DNA of 64,000 nt from Alectoria sarmentosa (lineage: Eukaryota; Ascomycota; Lecanoromycetes; Lecanorales; Parmeliaceae): assembly GCA_009733775.1 (NCBI GenBank), contig WOGZ01000034.1, positions 1 to 64,000 of the forward strand. Reading direction: 5' to 3'. The position numbers and the translations under genes are program-made. A model generated the notes under the pieces. It ran no database searches. It saw nothing but the letters and a program-made list of their open reading frames with translations, and was not told the DNA's origin. Positions 12,352 through 24,727 of the stretch are shown piece after piece (position 1 is the stretch's first letter; each line of letters begins with the position of its first letter).

Positions 12352-13740
12352 CTAGCTAGACGTTCTTTCCCTACGACTCCGCCACCGCCAATGTCTTCTT
12401 CCCCCCCCCTTCGACTTCACCCAAGCCCCATAAAAGTCCGGAGTGTAATCATCCCAGTAGGTCCAACCATCAGGCCAGACATAACCAGGATTCTCAAGGA
12501 GCGGGCGTTCATGAACTTTACTAGCCAACATCGACTCCAGAAAAGCGATCCAATGCCAATTTCCAAAGGTGTAGCGATAGCATAACGTTGCGGCAACGTA
12601 GGGTTGTAATCCGACGACGTAGAATTTCACTTTGCCTTGGTCCAGAGACTCAGAGGTCGAGGAGAAGCCCTTCTTCAAAGTGAACACGGCATACTCGAGG
12701 ACATAGTCAGGAGTCTCCGAGTCTTCCACATAGGTAGTATCATCGAACGGGATGATCCAACTATATTTATCTCCAACACGCCTCGAATTGCGAATCGGAT
12801 GGTTAGTGTGCGGTTTCCGCTCTCCAGGCCGCGGTGCACCTTGGAGTTCGCTACGGCTAGAGTTGCGGATCTGGCGATTTATGGACAAATGCCGCTCTTC
12901 AGGCCATGCGACATCCAGGAGTGTCCATCCACGCTCCGCATATTTCACTAGGATTTTGGGCTTCAACACCAGGGTCGTTGTAGTGAGAGCCGGGCGCTCT
13001 GAGCATGTGTTCCTCATGGTGGATCATTGTCGACAGAGGGTATACCGCGTAGGCTTTGTTCCAGCTGCTGAAAAAGTTGACGACGACCGTCGTGTGGGAT
13101 CGGAGGATGGTCGAGATAGGTTCGTGTTCACAGCATACTGTTTCGATAATCTTAATCTTATTCTTAGCAGCACCATCTACGAGCTCCCGCTTGACATAAG
13201 TCTTAACCTAAACATCAATGTCAACATGCCACAAACACAGGCAATTGGGTAAGTCCTTGCCTCGAGGCGATCTGGCAAATTGTGTTCCTCCATATTTTTA
13301 CAATGGTGGAATTTATATCCATCCAGCGTTGATAAATACGTGCCAAAAGCGTCTGCATCTTTTTTGCCATGTATGAGAATATCCATATCGGATTCCTCCC
13401 ACACAACGCGCTCGAAGAACTGGAGAGGAATGCTGCCGAACACTAAGGCGTTATATTTCGCCATCTGAGAACGAAACCTCGCTGCATTCGAGACAAAGCG
13501 CCGAAGAGTCTGGTCGATCTTCCAACGGTTTGCCTCCAGGTCTTTATAGACATTGATGAGTTCCCTGTGGGTTCGTGTGAGGGCTACAATGTCTGCGATG
13601 GACAGGTGGGTGGAGGGCTGCTCTAGGATAGGATAGGCCGAGAAGAGTTGGAGGAACAAGGAGCTAGACGCTGTGCTCGTGATGAGCGTGAGGGCTCCGA
13701 GACTACTTCTAGTGCTGGGCTGAGCGCCCTTGTGTTTGTT
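12352..13740 (-). pseudogene. Nucleotidyltransferase-like conserved fungal protein, probably frameshifted
   Basis: The N-terminal part (frame down to 13177) contains ALVFGSIPLQFFERVVWEESDMDILI, the GS...DxD arrangement of the nucleotidyltransferase fold found in a large family of uncharacterised ascomycete proteins. After an apparent short intron near 13205-13240 a second frame reads AAKNKIKIIETV, then TTVVVNFFSSWNKAYAVYP, the next family block. Near 13010 the frame must slip again to reach PKILVKYAERGWTLLDVAW and the C-terminal half, which ends at 12352. No good intron explains that last slip, so a one-base indel is likely. No ATG is present at the far upstream end (13989 is GTG); the real start is probably nearer 13740. 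Function unknown, likely inactive here. Confidence 0.5.
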
Positions 13741-13989
13741 ATCATGGATATCTATTTGAATGAGTCGCCTAAAAAAATGCTCTCCGCAGATGATGGGGCA
13801 GACAAATTTCGTGAATAAAACCCATGAATACATGAGAAGACGAGACTGATATCTTATTTGTAGCAGAAAGAAAGAGACAAAGGGACAAGCCTCAATCGGG
13901 CATTCCACCGGGATAAGCATGAAGATTTCCAATGTGATTTTGTCAAACTTTTCTTCGACGATATCCGTCACCAGATTTGACGCTGGCAC

Positions 13990-16032
13990 CGATTTTTACC
14001 TGATAAAAAGAGAGGCTCTGACGAGCATGCAAGGAGAGTCCACAAGAATGCACTGGCGGTCGAATGTAAGTATGGCCGAGATATTATTAGCAGAATACCT
14101 CCGGTCAATCAGAAAGCAAGGAAAACGACGCACGAAAATAGTGGGATGCGAGCAGCTTTACGCATCGTTTTATTGTCTCCATTCCTTTGTTTGAAAGATT
14201 GTGCTGGCCTGCTGCCATGTTGCTGCTTGTAATTATGCCTTGAAGAAGGCCTCTCCTATGAAATTAAGGGCGTTTACTCCATCTGAAAGAGTGAGCAGGA
14301 TTGCCGTCGTGTTCCTATTCGCCGTTGTGTGATCGAAATTGTTAGTGATAAAGTTTGCCCTTTTCCCTCCGTCCTGATAAATGATGTGTAGGTGACCGCC
14401 GTTTTCTTGTTGGTTCTTTCACAGCTGAAAATAACTATGACCGTTGCAACGTTATTCGCCAAGTTATTTTCAGCCATGTTGATGACCAAAATTGTGTGCA
14501 GCTCGAGTTGTTTTTCGGAAGGCAAAGAAGGTCGCACCCGCTATGCTCTCCGTCCCAAATCCGGGCTCTGTTCCAAGTCTGAGTTGCAGGGCTATCCAAA
14601 ACCAAATATCATCCCAAATCTGAGTCGCTTAGCTCTATGTTCCAAATCCTAGTCTCAAGTCCATCTATCCCAAATCTGAATTGCAAGAGTATAGCCAGTT
14701 CCAAGAATGAGCTCGACGGAGATGTCGTCGATGTGCGACTGACTTTGCCAAATGGGCCTGGCCAGTAGCAGCCGTCATTGCTTTCGTGTCTTTATTGGCA
14801 ATCTGTGCTTCTATCATGCTCCTCATTTGGCGATTTTCTAAGCAGAAGAGACGATTCTCTCGTGGGTGTACTTCGTGTCTTCTTATACACCTCGACAAGT
14901 TTGACGTATAAATATTAAAGATGTTGTTTCTGAAGTTCCTCCGTTCATTCCGGAGTCCATCCCTCTTGGCGGTTGCACACCATCTGTTCGGACTCAAGAC
15001 TGGAAGCGGGATTTGTTTCTTGTGGGGGCCAAACATTCCAGTGCCCTGTAAAGCAAGTAGCACCGAACCATAGTATGTCGTAGTGGTGAAATGCTTTGAA
15101 GAGTTGATTCTCATATTTAGACCCTTTAGTCTTCGACGCGCACCCAAGCGCTTGAACCTAAGCGCCATCCTTGTGAATGAGCTCAGTGGCCGTGATGCAG
15201 AGTTGTAGGGGGATTTTGAGTAGGCATTGCGTTTTTTGCGATAACGACGCCAAACGGGAGGGAGAGCCATTGGATGGTAATGGGCTTCTCGGACTTGTGA
15301 TCTAGGGGGTAAACCAGTATTTTAAACTTCAGACTCGGTGTTACCTAGATCCTCGTTTGCCGTTTTGCTACTTATCCTCTCCCCTTTTCTTTATGCTTCG
15401 TCTCCATTTCTTTTGATAACAGAGATCTAAAACAATGAACATCGCTTCTGCTCAATGGTTCTTCAAGGGAAGATATTAACCTCCGCTATGAGGAGCACAT
15501 GAGCTCTCTTGCATCCAGATAACTAGGACTCAGCAGATAGTCTGCATGACACTATGTTAGGGAAACGCGAATTTTTATGCAGTTTCCCATTGTTCACCTC
15601 ATCAGAATCGTTCCAGTCCTGAGAGTCTATACTCTGACAGCTTTGAAGAAAATTCAAGATGGTGTTAGCTTGAGTAGAGCCCCCATACGTTATGAATGGT
15701 TTGATAGAAGAGCAATGAAACTTTTGCACAGATCGCAATGACTTGAGAAGTCGAGAAGTACCTGGAGTAAACAAGGGGAGAGTGAGTATAAGTTCTCCAG
15801 ATGATCAGTCCGCGCTACGCCTTACAAGGTTGGCTCACTACAGAATAAACAACAACACTTCCGGGCCCTCATTTTTGCCTCAATCACACGCCACCAAAAT
15901 TTCCCATTTAGCCTCGTCCTTTGCTGTGACAACCAGTCACATCAGTATATCCCATTCTCTTATTTCTCCACTCCTTAGTCTATCATCAAACAATACCTCA
16001 TCTAGCTTGCAGCCCCCAAAAGGCTGTTGATC
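13990..16032. other. Mostly gene-poor; unassigned frames
   Basis: A 201-codon ATG-initiated frame on the minus strand (15270-14665) is basic and shows no domain. On the plus strand near 14750-14870 a segment reads WPVAAVIAFVSLLAICASIM followed by basic residues, a likely transmembrane helix, but the frame soon stops. A motif like tcccaaatctgagt recurs four times at 14550-14690. I cannot choose a real gene here. Confidence 0.35.
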
Positions 16033-17479
16033 ATGACTTCTTCGCTCGAGAAGCGACTTGCAAAAGTCAATGGCATAGTTCTACCCTCTAAGCTGCCAGA
16101 AGGACAACAGCCACTGGAAGCCCGGAAGACCCCTCCGATCAACACGAATGCCAAACTGGATCCAGAGAGGAGCAAGACGTGTCCTATTTGTGGTTACACC
16201 TCCTCAAAGGCGAGTAATATTCGACCACACTTTGTAGCATGTGTGAAGACAAACGGAAACCCAACCGGGGCGCACTGGGACGATAATTTCAAGTTCGTGC
16301 CTCGTCCTCGCCTGGTAAACCGGAATATCAATGATTCAGACGAGAGGTGGGACATACTGCGACGCTACTCTCCAGAATCGATGAAGATTTCTGACGCGAC
16401 TTAGTGCCGACACTGAAGATTCTTCTGCCCCAAAGGACACCGCTCGTGCCCGAAGGACTACAGAGCAGCGAGACAAGAGACAACGTCAATACTACGAACG
16501 TCTTGCTGCGGTCAACGGCGTCACCATCCCATCCAAGCTAGCTCCAGGCGAGGCCCCAGCCCAAAGAAACTACGAGGCAAGCGGAAATCCCAAATACCAG
16601 TGTCCTATTTGCGGTGGATTGCATAATAGAAAATACCAAGTCCAGTCCCATTTTGCACCCTGTGTGGAGAGAAACGGCAATCCTACCGGCGCACGATGGG
16701 ATGAGGCATGTGTTAGTACAGGACCTCATACAGAGGGTGTGAGTACGCGAGACAGGTAAGGCGGTTCTCAACTAAACAGCAATTCCTCGACCTAATTCAA
16801 GACATCAGCAGCGAGCCGCAAGACTACCAGATGCAAGACCCTCAGCCTGAAGAGTATGGATTCGCCGATACTCGAGTCGATAGTGCCATGACAGACGACA
16901 TCCCGCTTGATGGCTTCCAGGACAACGACTTCCAGTCAACGTCTTTACCATCGGACAGCCTTGAACCTTACCATCCAGACCTCGAACATCTTGATTTGTA
17001 CTCTCCATCTTCTTCCTCGAGCGGATTCGAACCTTACCATCCCGACATCGGAGATCTCGATCCACCAATTGCATCTTCTTCCTCGAGCAGTTTTGAACCT
17101 TACCATCCCGGTCTCGAAAACCTCGAGCCACAGCTTACATTTTCTTCCTCAAGCAGCTTCGGACCTTCTCATCCAGACCTCCAATTTCTTGACCTACAGC
17201 ATGCAGCCGTACGACCCAAGTTGTCGCACGCACACGCCGACCAATGAAGCAGCTCTCACAGTGGCCCACCAGGTCCAAGAATGGCAGGAAGTAATCTACC
17301 ATGGGGAAGAAGCCTATGCTATGCGCCAAACTCACTTCCAGTATACCATGAAAGAAATCAAATATCGGAGCATGCTTGACGCGAATTGGACATGGATTGT
17401 GAATGTTGAGAGAGTGGAGATGGCTTTGATCGGGGACAACAGTGGTAGCGATGTAGGGTCAGAGTGCCTGATGCGGTAG
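16033..17479 (+). CDS. Protein with two duplicated C2HC zinc fingers and a Ser-rich repeat domain
   Basis: Four exons: 16033-16346, 16405-16711, 16780-17208 and 17273-17479; all introns (58, 68, 64 nt) keep phase, giving about 418 aa. Two homologous modules occur in tandem: LAKVNGIVLPSKL then CPICGYTSSK and a finger, and LAAVNGVTIPSKL then CPICGGLHNR and a finger. Each finger is CX2CX12HX3C followed by an NGNPTGAxWD block. Exon 3 encodes four copies of a 22-aa FEPYHPDLxxLD-plus-poly-Ser unit. The C-terminal exon holds VQEWQEVIYHGEEAYAMRQ and looks helical. Nucleic-acid or protein binding is inferred from the fingers only; no named family recognised. The alternative without the last intron ends at 17247. 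Confidence 0.65.
16957..17208 (+). repeat. 66-bp coding minisatellite, four units
   Basis: Units begin near 16963, 17029, 17095 and 17161 with a GAACCTTACCATCC-type core (the last unit diverged to GGACCTTCTCATCC). Each encodes 22 residues ending in a run of serines. It lies in frame inside exon 3 of the finger gene. Confidence 0.85.
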
Positions 17480-19469
17480 CCCGCTGGCGTTATCAATGTT
17501 CATTGTGCTGTAACCCTACCATGTTCGGACATTCGCAGGGCTGTAGCATATGGCAGCATGCTAGGCCGTATACTAATACTCATCGTGAAGGGATGCAGTC
17601 AAGGCGTGTTCCTCCAGAGCGTCTTCTTCTGTTGTCCTCTTTCTACTTTTCACATGTACCTCTTCCCACGATCGATTCTCGGCCTGCCTCCTGGCATCAG
17701 TCTGCTGAAGACTGCGTGAGCTTCAAAGAGTTCAATTTCGTAAAAACTGCATGAGTTCTATCGGCAGTCCCAAATTCATTGCAATGAAAGTCTGTTCTCT
17801 ACCGTCAGCCTTACTGCAGCAAATCTCTTATCTCTTCCCTAACAGGATCGTACATTGCCATCTGTGATTTCGGACCCGATATTGGCTTATGAATAGCTGG
17901 CGCGACATCTGCCGAGCCCGTAGGTCAGTCTTCTCCACCACTGATTAGCCTTGCAATTATTTGCGTACCAGAAATACCGTCGCTAGCTCATCTACGGCCT
18001 TGAGCTTCAATCGCCGCCCCATGCAGGTTGTATAAATCTCCACTCCAGCACAGGCCGCCGAAAGTCTCTCCAACCAGGATTCACCCCTCCGCACTTCTTC
18101 TCGAGGATCAACAGAGCCTCAGCCTTATCAGCGGCTGAAGGATTGGCCCACGAGGTCTTGATATCCGAGCAGATCTAGGTCTTCCACAAGTATGTTGAAT
18201 CGATCTATTTCCTTGTTCAAGCACATGTCAGGTGCGGGATGAAAATCCCAATACTCCAAATCTCGCCCAGTCATCGTTGTCTTTCTCCTCACTCTGCTTT
18301 GGCGATCTGGATCTTACTTCAGCTCTTGAAGCGTTGGAGGGGATGGTTGTCGTTCTTCGTGCAGGAGCTGTAGTTGCAGGCCTCAGCTTTATTACGGAAC
18401 TGTCCCGTCCTTACGGATGGTTTGGAAACCAAGTTAGCGCTATGTTCCGCATCACTGGTGATATAGTAACGAACCTGAGCGTATTTACCGAGAGCGAAGG
18501 TGCAGCTCTCCCAATAATCATTCAGAGACAATTTCGTTCATAATACAACATAGTTGAATTTGGCTCAAATCTTCTCCGCCTATTCGTCACGGAGCCGTCA
18601 GACAAGTAGAACTGTTCGCAGCGCAGTGAGAGTATGCAGGGACCAATCTGTTCTCCGTCGTTGAAACTAAAGTGGGCTGGTATTGATAGACGATGTGTGT
18701 TCGTTGCTCTGCCTAGTATCTTTTCGCCCCACGCTTTTCAAGTCCCGACCAAGAAGATCCCGAGTGACTTGAGAGTCCACGTCTACCGTCAACAAGTTCA
18801 AGCACGAAATGAGAGCGTTTCAAGTACAGGATGCTTTGACATGACCGGGAGAGTCCTGGGATTATTAACGGGCTGTCATTGTTGCCGGCGGTTTGGAGAT
18901 AATGACAGAGGAGTCGCGACAGAATTCGAGCCTGGCTAGCTGGAGGGACTATCGGTGAGCTAGGTTGACGCTGAGGATTTGGAGTTGTTTACTTCGCCAC
19001 AAGAAGTCCTTTGCTCGAGCTTCGCGTTCATCTGAAATAGATCATTGCGAGATTGAGGAGCTTTAGGCATCGTGCGAAATAACGAGATACGAATGTCCTC
19101 AATTCAGAGCACTGCTGTCTACGGGTCAATTCGTGTGCAGCAACCAGTTCTATATCTTACCGATGCTTGTCCTAGCTGCGTTTGCATAGCTGTATGGATT
19201 TCTTAAGCACTTACGACTCATGAACCACAAAGATTAGTTATCAATCGAAGGCAGAAAGATGGGCCGTAGCAGAGTCTCTTGCTTCACGTTACAGATTCTG
19301 CCTTGAAGATTGATCTCATCGAGTGCTCAAATTTGAACAGCTATCAAGAAACTTCCACAGGGCACCACGTTCATTCGATATCCTGCACCATGCTTCTCCC
19401 AAATGCCGTCTTCTCGCCTCCCAAAAGTAGGCATAAAGCCGGCACATATCCTCCCAGTACCGTGATATT
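17480..19469. other. No intact gene; decayed coding likely
   Basis: On the minus strand around 18060-18180 a fragment reads SAADKAEALLILEKKCGGVNPG and then WRDFRRP, which looks protein-derived, but stops interrupt both sides. Frames at 18232-18543 and 18634-18939 (plus) have no motif. I take the stretch as decayed or unrecognised sequence. Confidence 0.35.
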
Positions 19470-19880
19470 TTAGTCACAGTTATTGTTGTTGGCCGCTGAA
19501 TCCGTAGCTAGCGAGGTCGCATCAGATTGTTGCGTCGCAGAGACGTCGGAGTCTTTCTTCAGCGTCAACCAATGGCTCTCAATCTTACGACGCCGAGGCT
19601 TACTTTTGGTTGACTGCGAAGCTTTCTTGTTGCGAATCGTCTTAGTCCTCGTACGAAGAAACTCTAAAAGCGTCTCCTCTCCTTGCATGAACTTGTCCGC
19701 AATACTACTGTTCTCGGTATCCCGTAGATGTTGAAGAAACTCCTGAGATCGCGCTTTCTGCCGGTCGGAGCCTTGGTCATCCCATTTGGTAGGAGTGTCG
19801 CCCAAAAAACGTCCAGCTTCCGTCCTTGCTTTCTTCATTTCTCGGCCATTAAGACCAAGACTTGCCCATTGGGGAGCCAT
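19470..19880 (-). CDS. Hypothetical basic protein, 136 aa
   Basis: The ATG at 19880 starts MAPQWASLGLNGREMKK; the longer upstream frame begins with TTG and is not used. The protein is strongly charged and probably helical, with a Lys/Arg-rich stretch (SKPRRRKIESHWL) that could be a nuclear localisation signal and a Ser/Thr/Asn-rich tail. No domain recognised, no neighbours in a unit. It may be a single-exon gene or part of a larger one. Confidence 0.4.
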   Translation of the reverse strand: MAPQWASLGLNGREMKKARTEAGRFLGDTPTKWDDQGSDRQKARSQEFLQHLRDTENSSIADKFMQGEETLLEFLRTRTKTIRNKKASQSTKSKPRRRKIESHWLTLKKDSDVSATQQSDATSLATDSAANNNNCD

Positions 19881-19994
19881 ATTTCGAGGAAGACGAAAGT
19901 GTGGTGTCACGAAGGTGACCCCGTGGTACAAGATGAAGGTCGAAGGAGCGATCTAAAGCGTAGATCCCACACCTCGCTTACAGTAGCACGTTGA

Positions 19995-22039
19995 CCACTT
20001 ATGATCGGCCACGTTGCAAGGACCATGACGATCACTGGGAACCAATACACAGTACCATCGGATATAAACCCCCACACTAACTATGTCCGACGTCCCAGAT
20101 CAAGACAGACCGATGATTCTGGTGCAGACCAACACTTTGGTATTGGCCGCCTTGCCGTGAAAACTAGTCCAATGATAGACTCGATCTAGACCAGCAGCGG
20201 TGATACAGACGGAGTCAGGAAAGTATCATTGGCGGGCTGGGTGTGGCTTTGAAGAGAAAAAATGACCGTAACTTGCAACCTGCAGGGCAGTAGTAGTTCA
20301 TTGGACTTCAGTACACCGCAGCCAAAGCAGTCCTCTGCCATTCAAATGGTCGCGAAATGATGAGAGAATGAAGATAGCGAGGCTAAGTCCGAGATGCTAT
20401 GTTGCTGCAGCGAATAGCGAAGTAAAAGGCACATTTGGGAGTCATGCCCAAAAATCTGACAAGACGCTAATCTCTTATAGTGAGGACGACAGTCCTTGTC
20501 AGTGTTGCCTGAAGGTGGGGTAGACAAGGCTTGCCGAACGCGAAACACGGCCATATTTTCTGTCTCTGCAAGACGTGTCCGGCGCTGATTATATGGTGTC
20601 CTCGCGGGCGCCTCTCAACTTGCTGCCTACTGCATCAAGAGTGTGTTGCGTCTGGATGGATTATACACAGAGCTGCGGAACACACCAAACCGAACAAGGG
20701 AGCATCTAAACCAGGTCAGAGAATTAATCGAATTAAAGACTCTGACCGAGAAGAGCCAGTCTAAATAAATTGAAAAGAAAAAAGAGCACTTCGCGACTGA
20801 GTATCAGCGTCATTCATACAGACATTTTCCAAAGCATTCAAGGCAACGTACACAGACTTTCGGGCAGCGCGATGTCGACGAAATCTGCTCGTCGCTCGAC
20901 TACGATGGGTGTTGCTGCAGATGGAAGTTCATAGACCATTGGCATCCTTTTTGAATCTTAACGCGCTTTGAAGTTGGACCTCGAAAAACCGGATTGACAC
21001 TTTCAATCATATTTCCCAAGCCGTAACGGCAAGGTGATCCGCGAGGAGACTAGCGAGGCGAAGTCGTTGTACCGAAAAGGCGAGGACCCCCAAGAAAAGT
21101 TGTGTTTGTCACACATGTGTTGCTCGTAACAAAATCTGACTTATTTGTGAGGCGCAGCTACTCCTGGAAGCGTACAGTGCGATGCTAAATCTACTGAAGC
21201 TGTCTTGGAGCAAGGTCACGTCGGCAGTGATTTGAGGTCCACAGTAGATGCTAGGCAGCATGCTGGAGATCAAAATACGTCCGGTTCAACCAGTACTTCG
21301 AGAGGGCATGAACAAAAGAAGCTTTATGCCACCAGCAACATTCTCCAGGTAAGTGTGGGTTGAGAGGTGAATATCGCTCCATCCACTTCTCAAAGTTTTC
21401 AGGATGGAGATCTCAGCATCTGAGGTGGCGCTGTCGCAAGATACACACTCGAGTCACGACCTGTCTACGAAGTGGGAGCCTGTTTTCCCTTTTAAGGATT
21501 CATTGGGATGTGCCGCAATCCGTGAGGTTCGTGAGGTTCTGAATGGTTCTGAGTAGAAGCGGCATTAATGGCAACATGATGGGATCAAGTAAGATGCCTG
21601 AAGCAGAAAGTTTGGTGTACAGAGACGTCGCTGCGGCGAGGCAAAGACAGAAACCCAGCGCATGATCATACTGTTCTTCAGAGCCTTTGCATTTAAATTG
21701 GCCTTTGTCTCAGCTATTGATTGAAGTAGCTCGTGTCAATGCGGATGGTGGATCTTCGGTGTATCGTATGTATGCTTTCGGATATCACCTTGCTCTACTG
21801 GCAATCCCTGATGCTGGTGATGCTCATTATTTCTGCATCCAATTGCTAGAGATACATTATTGCTTGATTCACGCTATTTCCTGACCTATTCAGTGAACAT
21901 TGTACTCGAAAGCCCCTACCTAGGCCCCAGCCAAAGTCCAACGCTTCCACATTTGCAAAACTACCAAGCAATCCACGTCCGCCTTTGTTCGCAAAGACTG
22001 TCACGCAAACATTAAAAGAGCCCGTCATTAACCTCGACC
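19995..22039. other. No gene recognised
   Basis: Two kilobases with only short competing frames. Nothing resembles a domain, a signal peptide or a spliced gene. Confidence 0.45.
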
Positions 22040-22879
22040 TCACTTCACCTCCAGCCCCCATTTCCTTATGAAAACTTCCTTCTCCGAGTCATTCTGGAGG
22101 CCAACGACCTTGACGTCAATCTTACGCTTTGCTTCGACGTCGAGAAAACCATTATCGATCGTGGCATCCCAACTCCTTCCCGCTTTCTCATCATATTCCA
22201 GTCTGTACCAGGGTCCCTCTTGGCCCATCTCCTCGCAGAGAGAATGTAGCACTCGTCTACGACAGCAACCATGAGGGCAGAGCAAATTCTCGACGTTGAA
22301 TACCATAGACTTCAGATTCATGAAAGCCAAAATCTCGTGCTTCCATTCAAAACCGTGGGCCAAGTGGGCAAGTCTCTTCTCGTGACTTGCATTTTTCAGC
22401 TGAATACGGCTCCAATTTCCAAGGGTTCTGTCGGCTCTGGTTTGCTTGATTATATGAAGCATATTGGTAGTGTCGTTCATGGACATGTGGGTGCTGATGT
22501 GGCGGAAGTAGCTTTGGTAAGTCCGCCAAATGGCGTCTTCGTTTCTCTCCGTCCAAGGCTCCACGTAGGAGAGACGCCATACATTCAGACCAAACAAAAG
22601 TTTTGCCGCTTCCTCCCGGACTTCCTTGCTGACAGCGAGAAGGGCAACGCTTGGCCAGTCTGTAGCGTACGTTATCCCCGCACAAGACCGAAGATCCCTA
22701 TTCGTAGGGCGCCTGACGTCTCCGCGCCTGAGGCACTTTTTGGCTGCTTTGCCACGACTTTTTCGAATCTGTTCTCTCTCGTCGATAGTCGGGTGAGGTA
22801 TAATGTCTCCGTCGTAGATTAGGCAGCACCTGTAGATCATGTCTCGAACCTCTCTTGGAAGCTTCTCGAATGCTGACAT
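22040..22879 (-). CDS. 2EXR/F-box-like protein, 279 aa (tandem copy 1)
   Basis: The ATG at 22879 gives MSAFEKLPREVRDMIYRCCL; the longer frame upstream begins with TTG and is rejected. The N-terminal LPxEVRxxIY motif is the hallmark of the fungal 2EXR/F-box-like family, whose members are expanded in ascomycetes and mostly uncharacterised; an adaptor role is inference. The mid-region has VALLAVSKEVREEAAKLLFGLNVWRL, the second family block (new, old or broken relatives keep xVS+xIxxEA). A Cys-His cluster CPHGCCRRR lies near residue 215. It is single exon. The next upstream gene (23399-24211) is a paralogue with the same start, the same FGxNVWRL block, the CCRR cluster and a GPWYRLE block in order, so the two arose by tandem duplication. 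Confidence 0.75.
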   Translation of the reverse strand: MSAFEKLPREVRDMIYRCCLIYDGDIIPHPTIDEREQIRKSRGKAAKKCLRRGDVRRPTNRDLRSCAGITYATDWPSVALLAVSKEVREEAAKLLFGLNVWRLSYVEPWTERNEDAIWRTYQSYFRHISTHMSMNDTTNMLHIIKQTRADRTLGNWSRIQLKNASHEKRLAHLAHGFEWKHEILAFMNLKSMVFNVENLLCPHGCCRRRVLHSLCEEMGQEGPWYRLEYDEKAGRSWDATIDNGFLDVEAKRKIDVKVVGLQNDSEKEVFIRKWGLEVK

Positions 22880-23398
22880 TTTGATCTGGTAGCGAGTCAA
22901 GAGCTTAGTGTGATTAGTAGGCAATGCTAGACTCAATAAGCACCGTGGGATCTGAGCAAGTGAGGTCGGACTACCTCACCACTGCACCGCTTCAAGGATT
23001 CACGGCAGGTGCCGGGGTAACTTTGGTGTGAGTGTGTGATTTAATCACAGTGATGTGGACCTGGAGACAAGACTCTTCGAAGATGTTTACAGATGAGAAC
23101 ACGATGTGGTGGTTGTCAAAGTTGACGTTTAGGGAAAAGAGACCGAGGATTGCCAGGTCGACCACTAGCTTTAAGTCACGTGATACCAAGCGGAACAGTT
23201 TCGGACCTTTGCAGCACGTGTAACGCGCGCCTCTCCCTTGTCTATTGCAAGCTGGTAATAATCATTGGCGCTATTCATTGTGAATTACTTAATTTATCTT
23301 TTCAACAACAGCGTAAATCTTCCATGTCTCTTATCAAGCTACAGTCTGACTGATAGGCCCCCGTATCGCCACGTCATGTTCTTATCTCAATTCACCTT

Positions 23399-24211
23399 CT
23401 AGTCCCATGTTTTCCATAGGAGATTTTGTTCTTCCTCGTTCTTCAGACCGATAGCCTTGACGTCGGCCCTTGGCTTGGTCTCCGAGTTGCGACCTCCCTC
23501 TCGCTCCAACCTATACCACGGCCCGGTCGATCCCATAGAAATCAGACAGCTCTGGAGAGCCTCGCGGCGACAGCAGCCGCTTGAGCAGAACAAATTCAAG
23601 AAGTCGAATGACAGAGACTTGAGGTCCATTTGGTGGAGGATGTTCCTCTTTGTTATGATTGTATCCCTGAGTAAGCTCAGCTGCTCCTGGTGGATATCGG
23701 CAGTTCCTGTCGGGGAAAAGTGATCGACATCTTCCTCAATGCGATCCATCGGCCCCATGAAGATATCTAGGAGCTGTGTCTCATCAACATCGCGAGCGTC
23801 AAACTTGGTGACCACGTGACGAAAGTATTTGGCGTATGTCTCCCACAAGCGATGCTTGCGATCCTGCCCGTAAGACTTTAAAGCGAGTCGCCACACATTC
23901 CTGCCAAACAGGATGATCGCCGCTTCTTCATGGATAGTAGAATTGACCCCGAGCAGGGCGACACAAGGTTTGTCCTTGGTCTGGAAAGCTCCTCTTTTGA
24001 TCTGTGGATAACCGAGGAAAGCATCCTGACCATCCATTTGCAGAGATTCACGCCGAGAAGAGGGGCTTGCGGAGTTGCTGACTTGATGCCGCCTTTCGAT
24101 CTCTTCTCTCTCGTATTCGTTAGGGAAGGGGACTATCTCTCCGTTGTAGATGAGACAGTGTTCATAGATCATATCGCGGACCTCTCTGGGAAGCTTCTCG
24201 AAGGCAGACAT
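23399..24211 (-). CDS. 2EXR/F-box-like protein, 270 aa (tandem copy 2)
   Basis: ATG at 24211. The first 16 residues are identical to copy 1 (MSAFEKLPREVRDMIY). Then come VALLGVNSTIHEEAAIILFG, a NVWRLALK block, a CSSGCCRREAL cluster and GPWYRLE near the C-terminus. It differs from copy 1 by insertions and deletions in the linker (residues 40-70), so the duplication is not recent. Single exon, same orientation, about 520 bp upstream of copy 1's start. No stop or frameshift seen, so presumably expressed. The role is unknown; the family is often variable between strains. Confidence 0.75.
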   Translation of the reverse strand: MSAFEKLPREVRDMIYEHCLIYNGEIVPFPNEYEREEIERRHQVSNSASPSSRRESLQMDGQDAFLGYPQIKRGAFQTKDKPCVALLGVNSTIHEEAAIILFGRNVWRLALKSYGQDRKHRLWETYAKYFRHVVTKFDARDVDETQLLDIFMGPMDRIEEDVDHFSPTGTADIHQEQLSLLRDTIITKRNILHQMDLKSLSFDFLNLFCSSGCCRREALQSCLISMGSTGPWYRLEREGGRNSETKPRADVKAIGLKNEEEQNLLWKTWD

Positions 24212-24727
24212 CTTACTCTAGGGCGAGGTCAGTCTTTGAAAACAACAAGGGTCATTCTCGGAAGCCGCATCATACCTCCATGATTCTACCAAGCAAGTGG
24301 ATTCGGTAATCAGCTCCAAAGCTCAATGTACCACCTCACCTGGGTTCTGCCGAGCCTGTTTGGTGTGACTGTCTCGAGGACTTGATTGCGGTGTCACTGA
24401 TGCTAAAGGTCTGGAAGCTTAAGCATGGAGAAGTTCTGGAATAAGAAGGGATCTTAAAGCTGTCGTGGTTGAATATAGATGAAGGAAGGAGAGGAGGTTC
24501 ACAAGGTGGATGATCCCTAGCTCATCATCACATGATGCCAAGCCTTCACCGACTGACATGAGAAATCCTATCTCACGGATTTTTCTAATACACCGTCTGG
24601 CAGATGGACCAAATATTGATCTATTCAGCTAGATTTGCGATCGATACCCCGCAGTCTGAATAAGATAATACGAGAACCACTAACCTACAGTCCCACTGTC
24701 TTGAACAGCCTACAGTAAGCCAGGGCT

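Noticed and set aside
22930..23000. tRNA-like GCAGTGGTGAGG near 22975
   Set aside because: Resembles an A box only; no B box follows on that strand.
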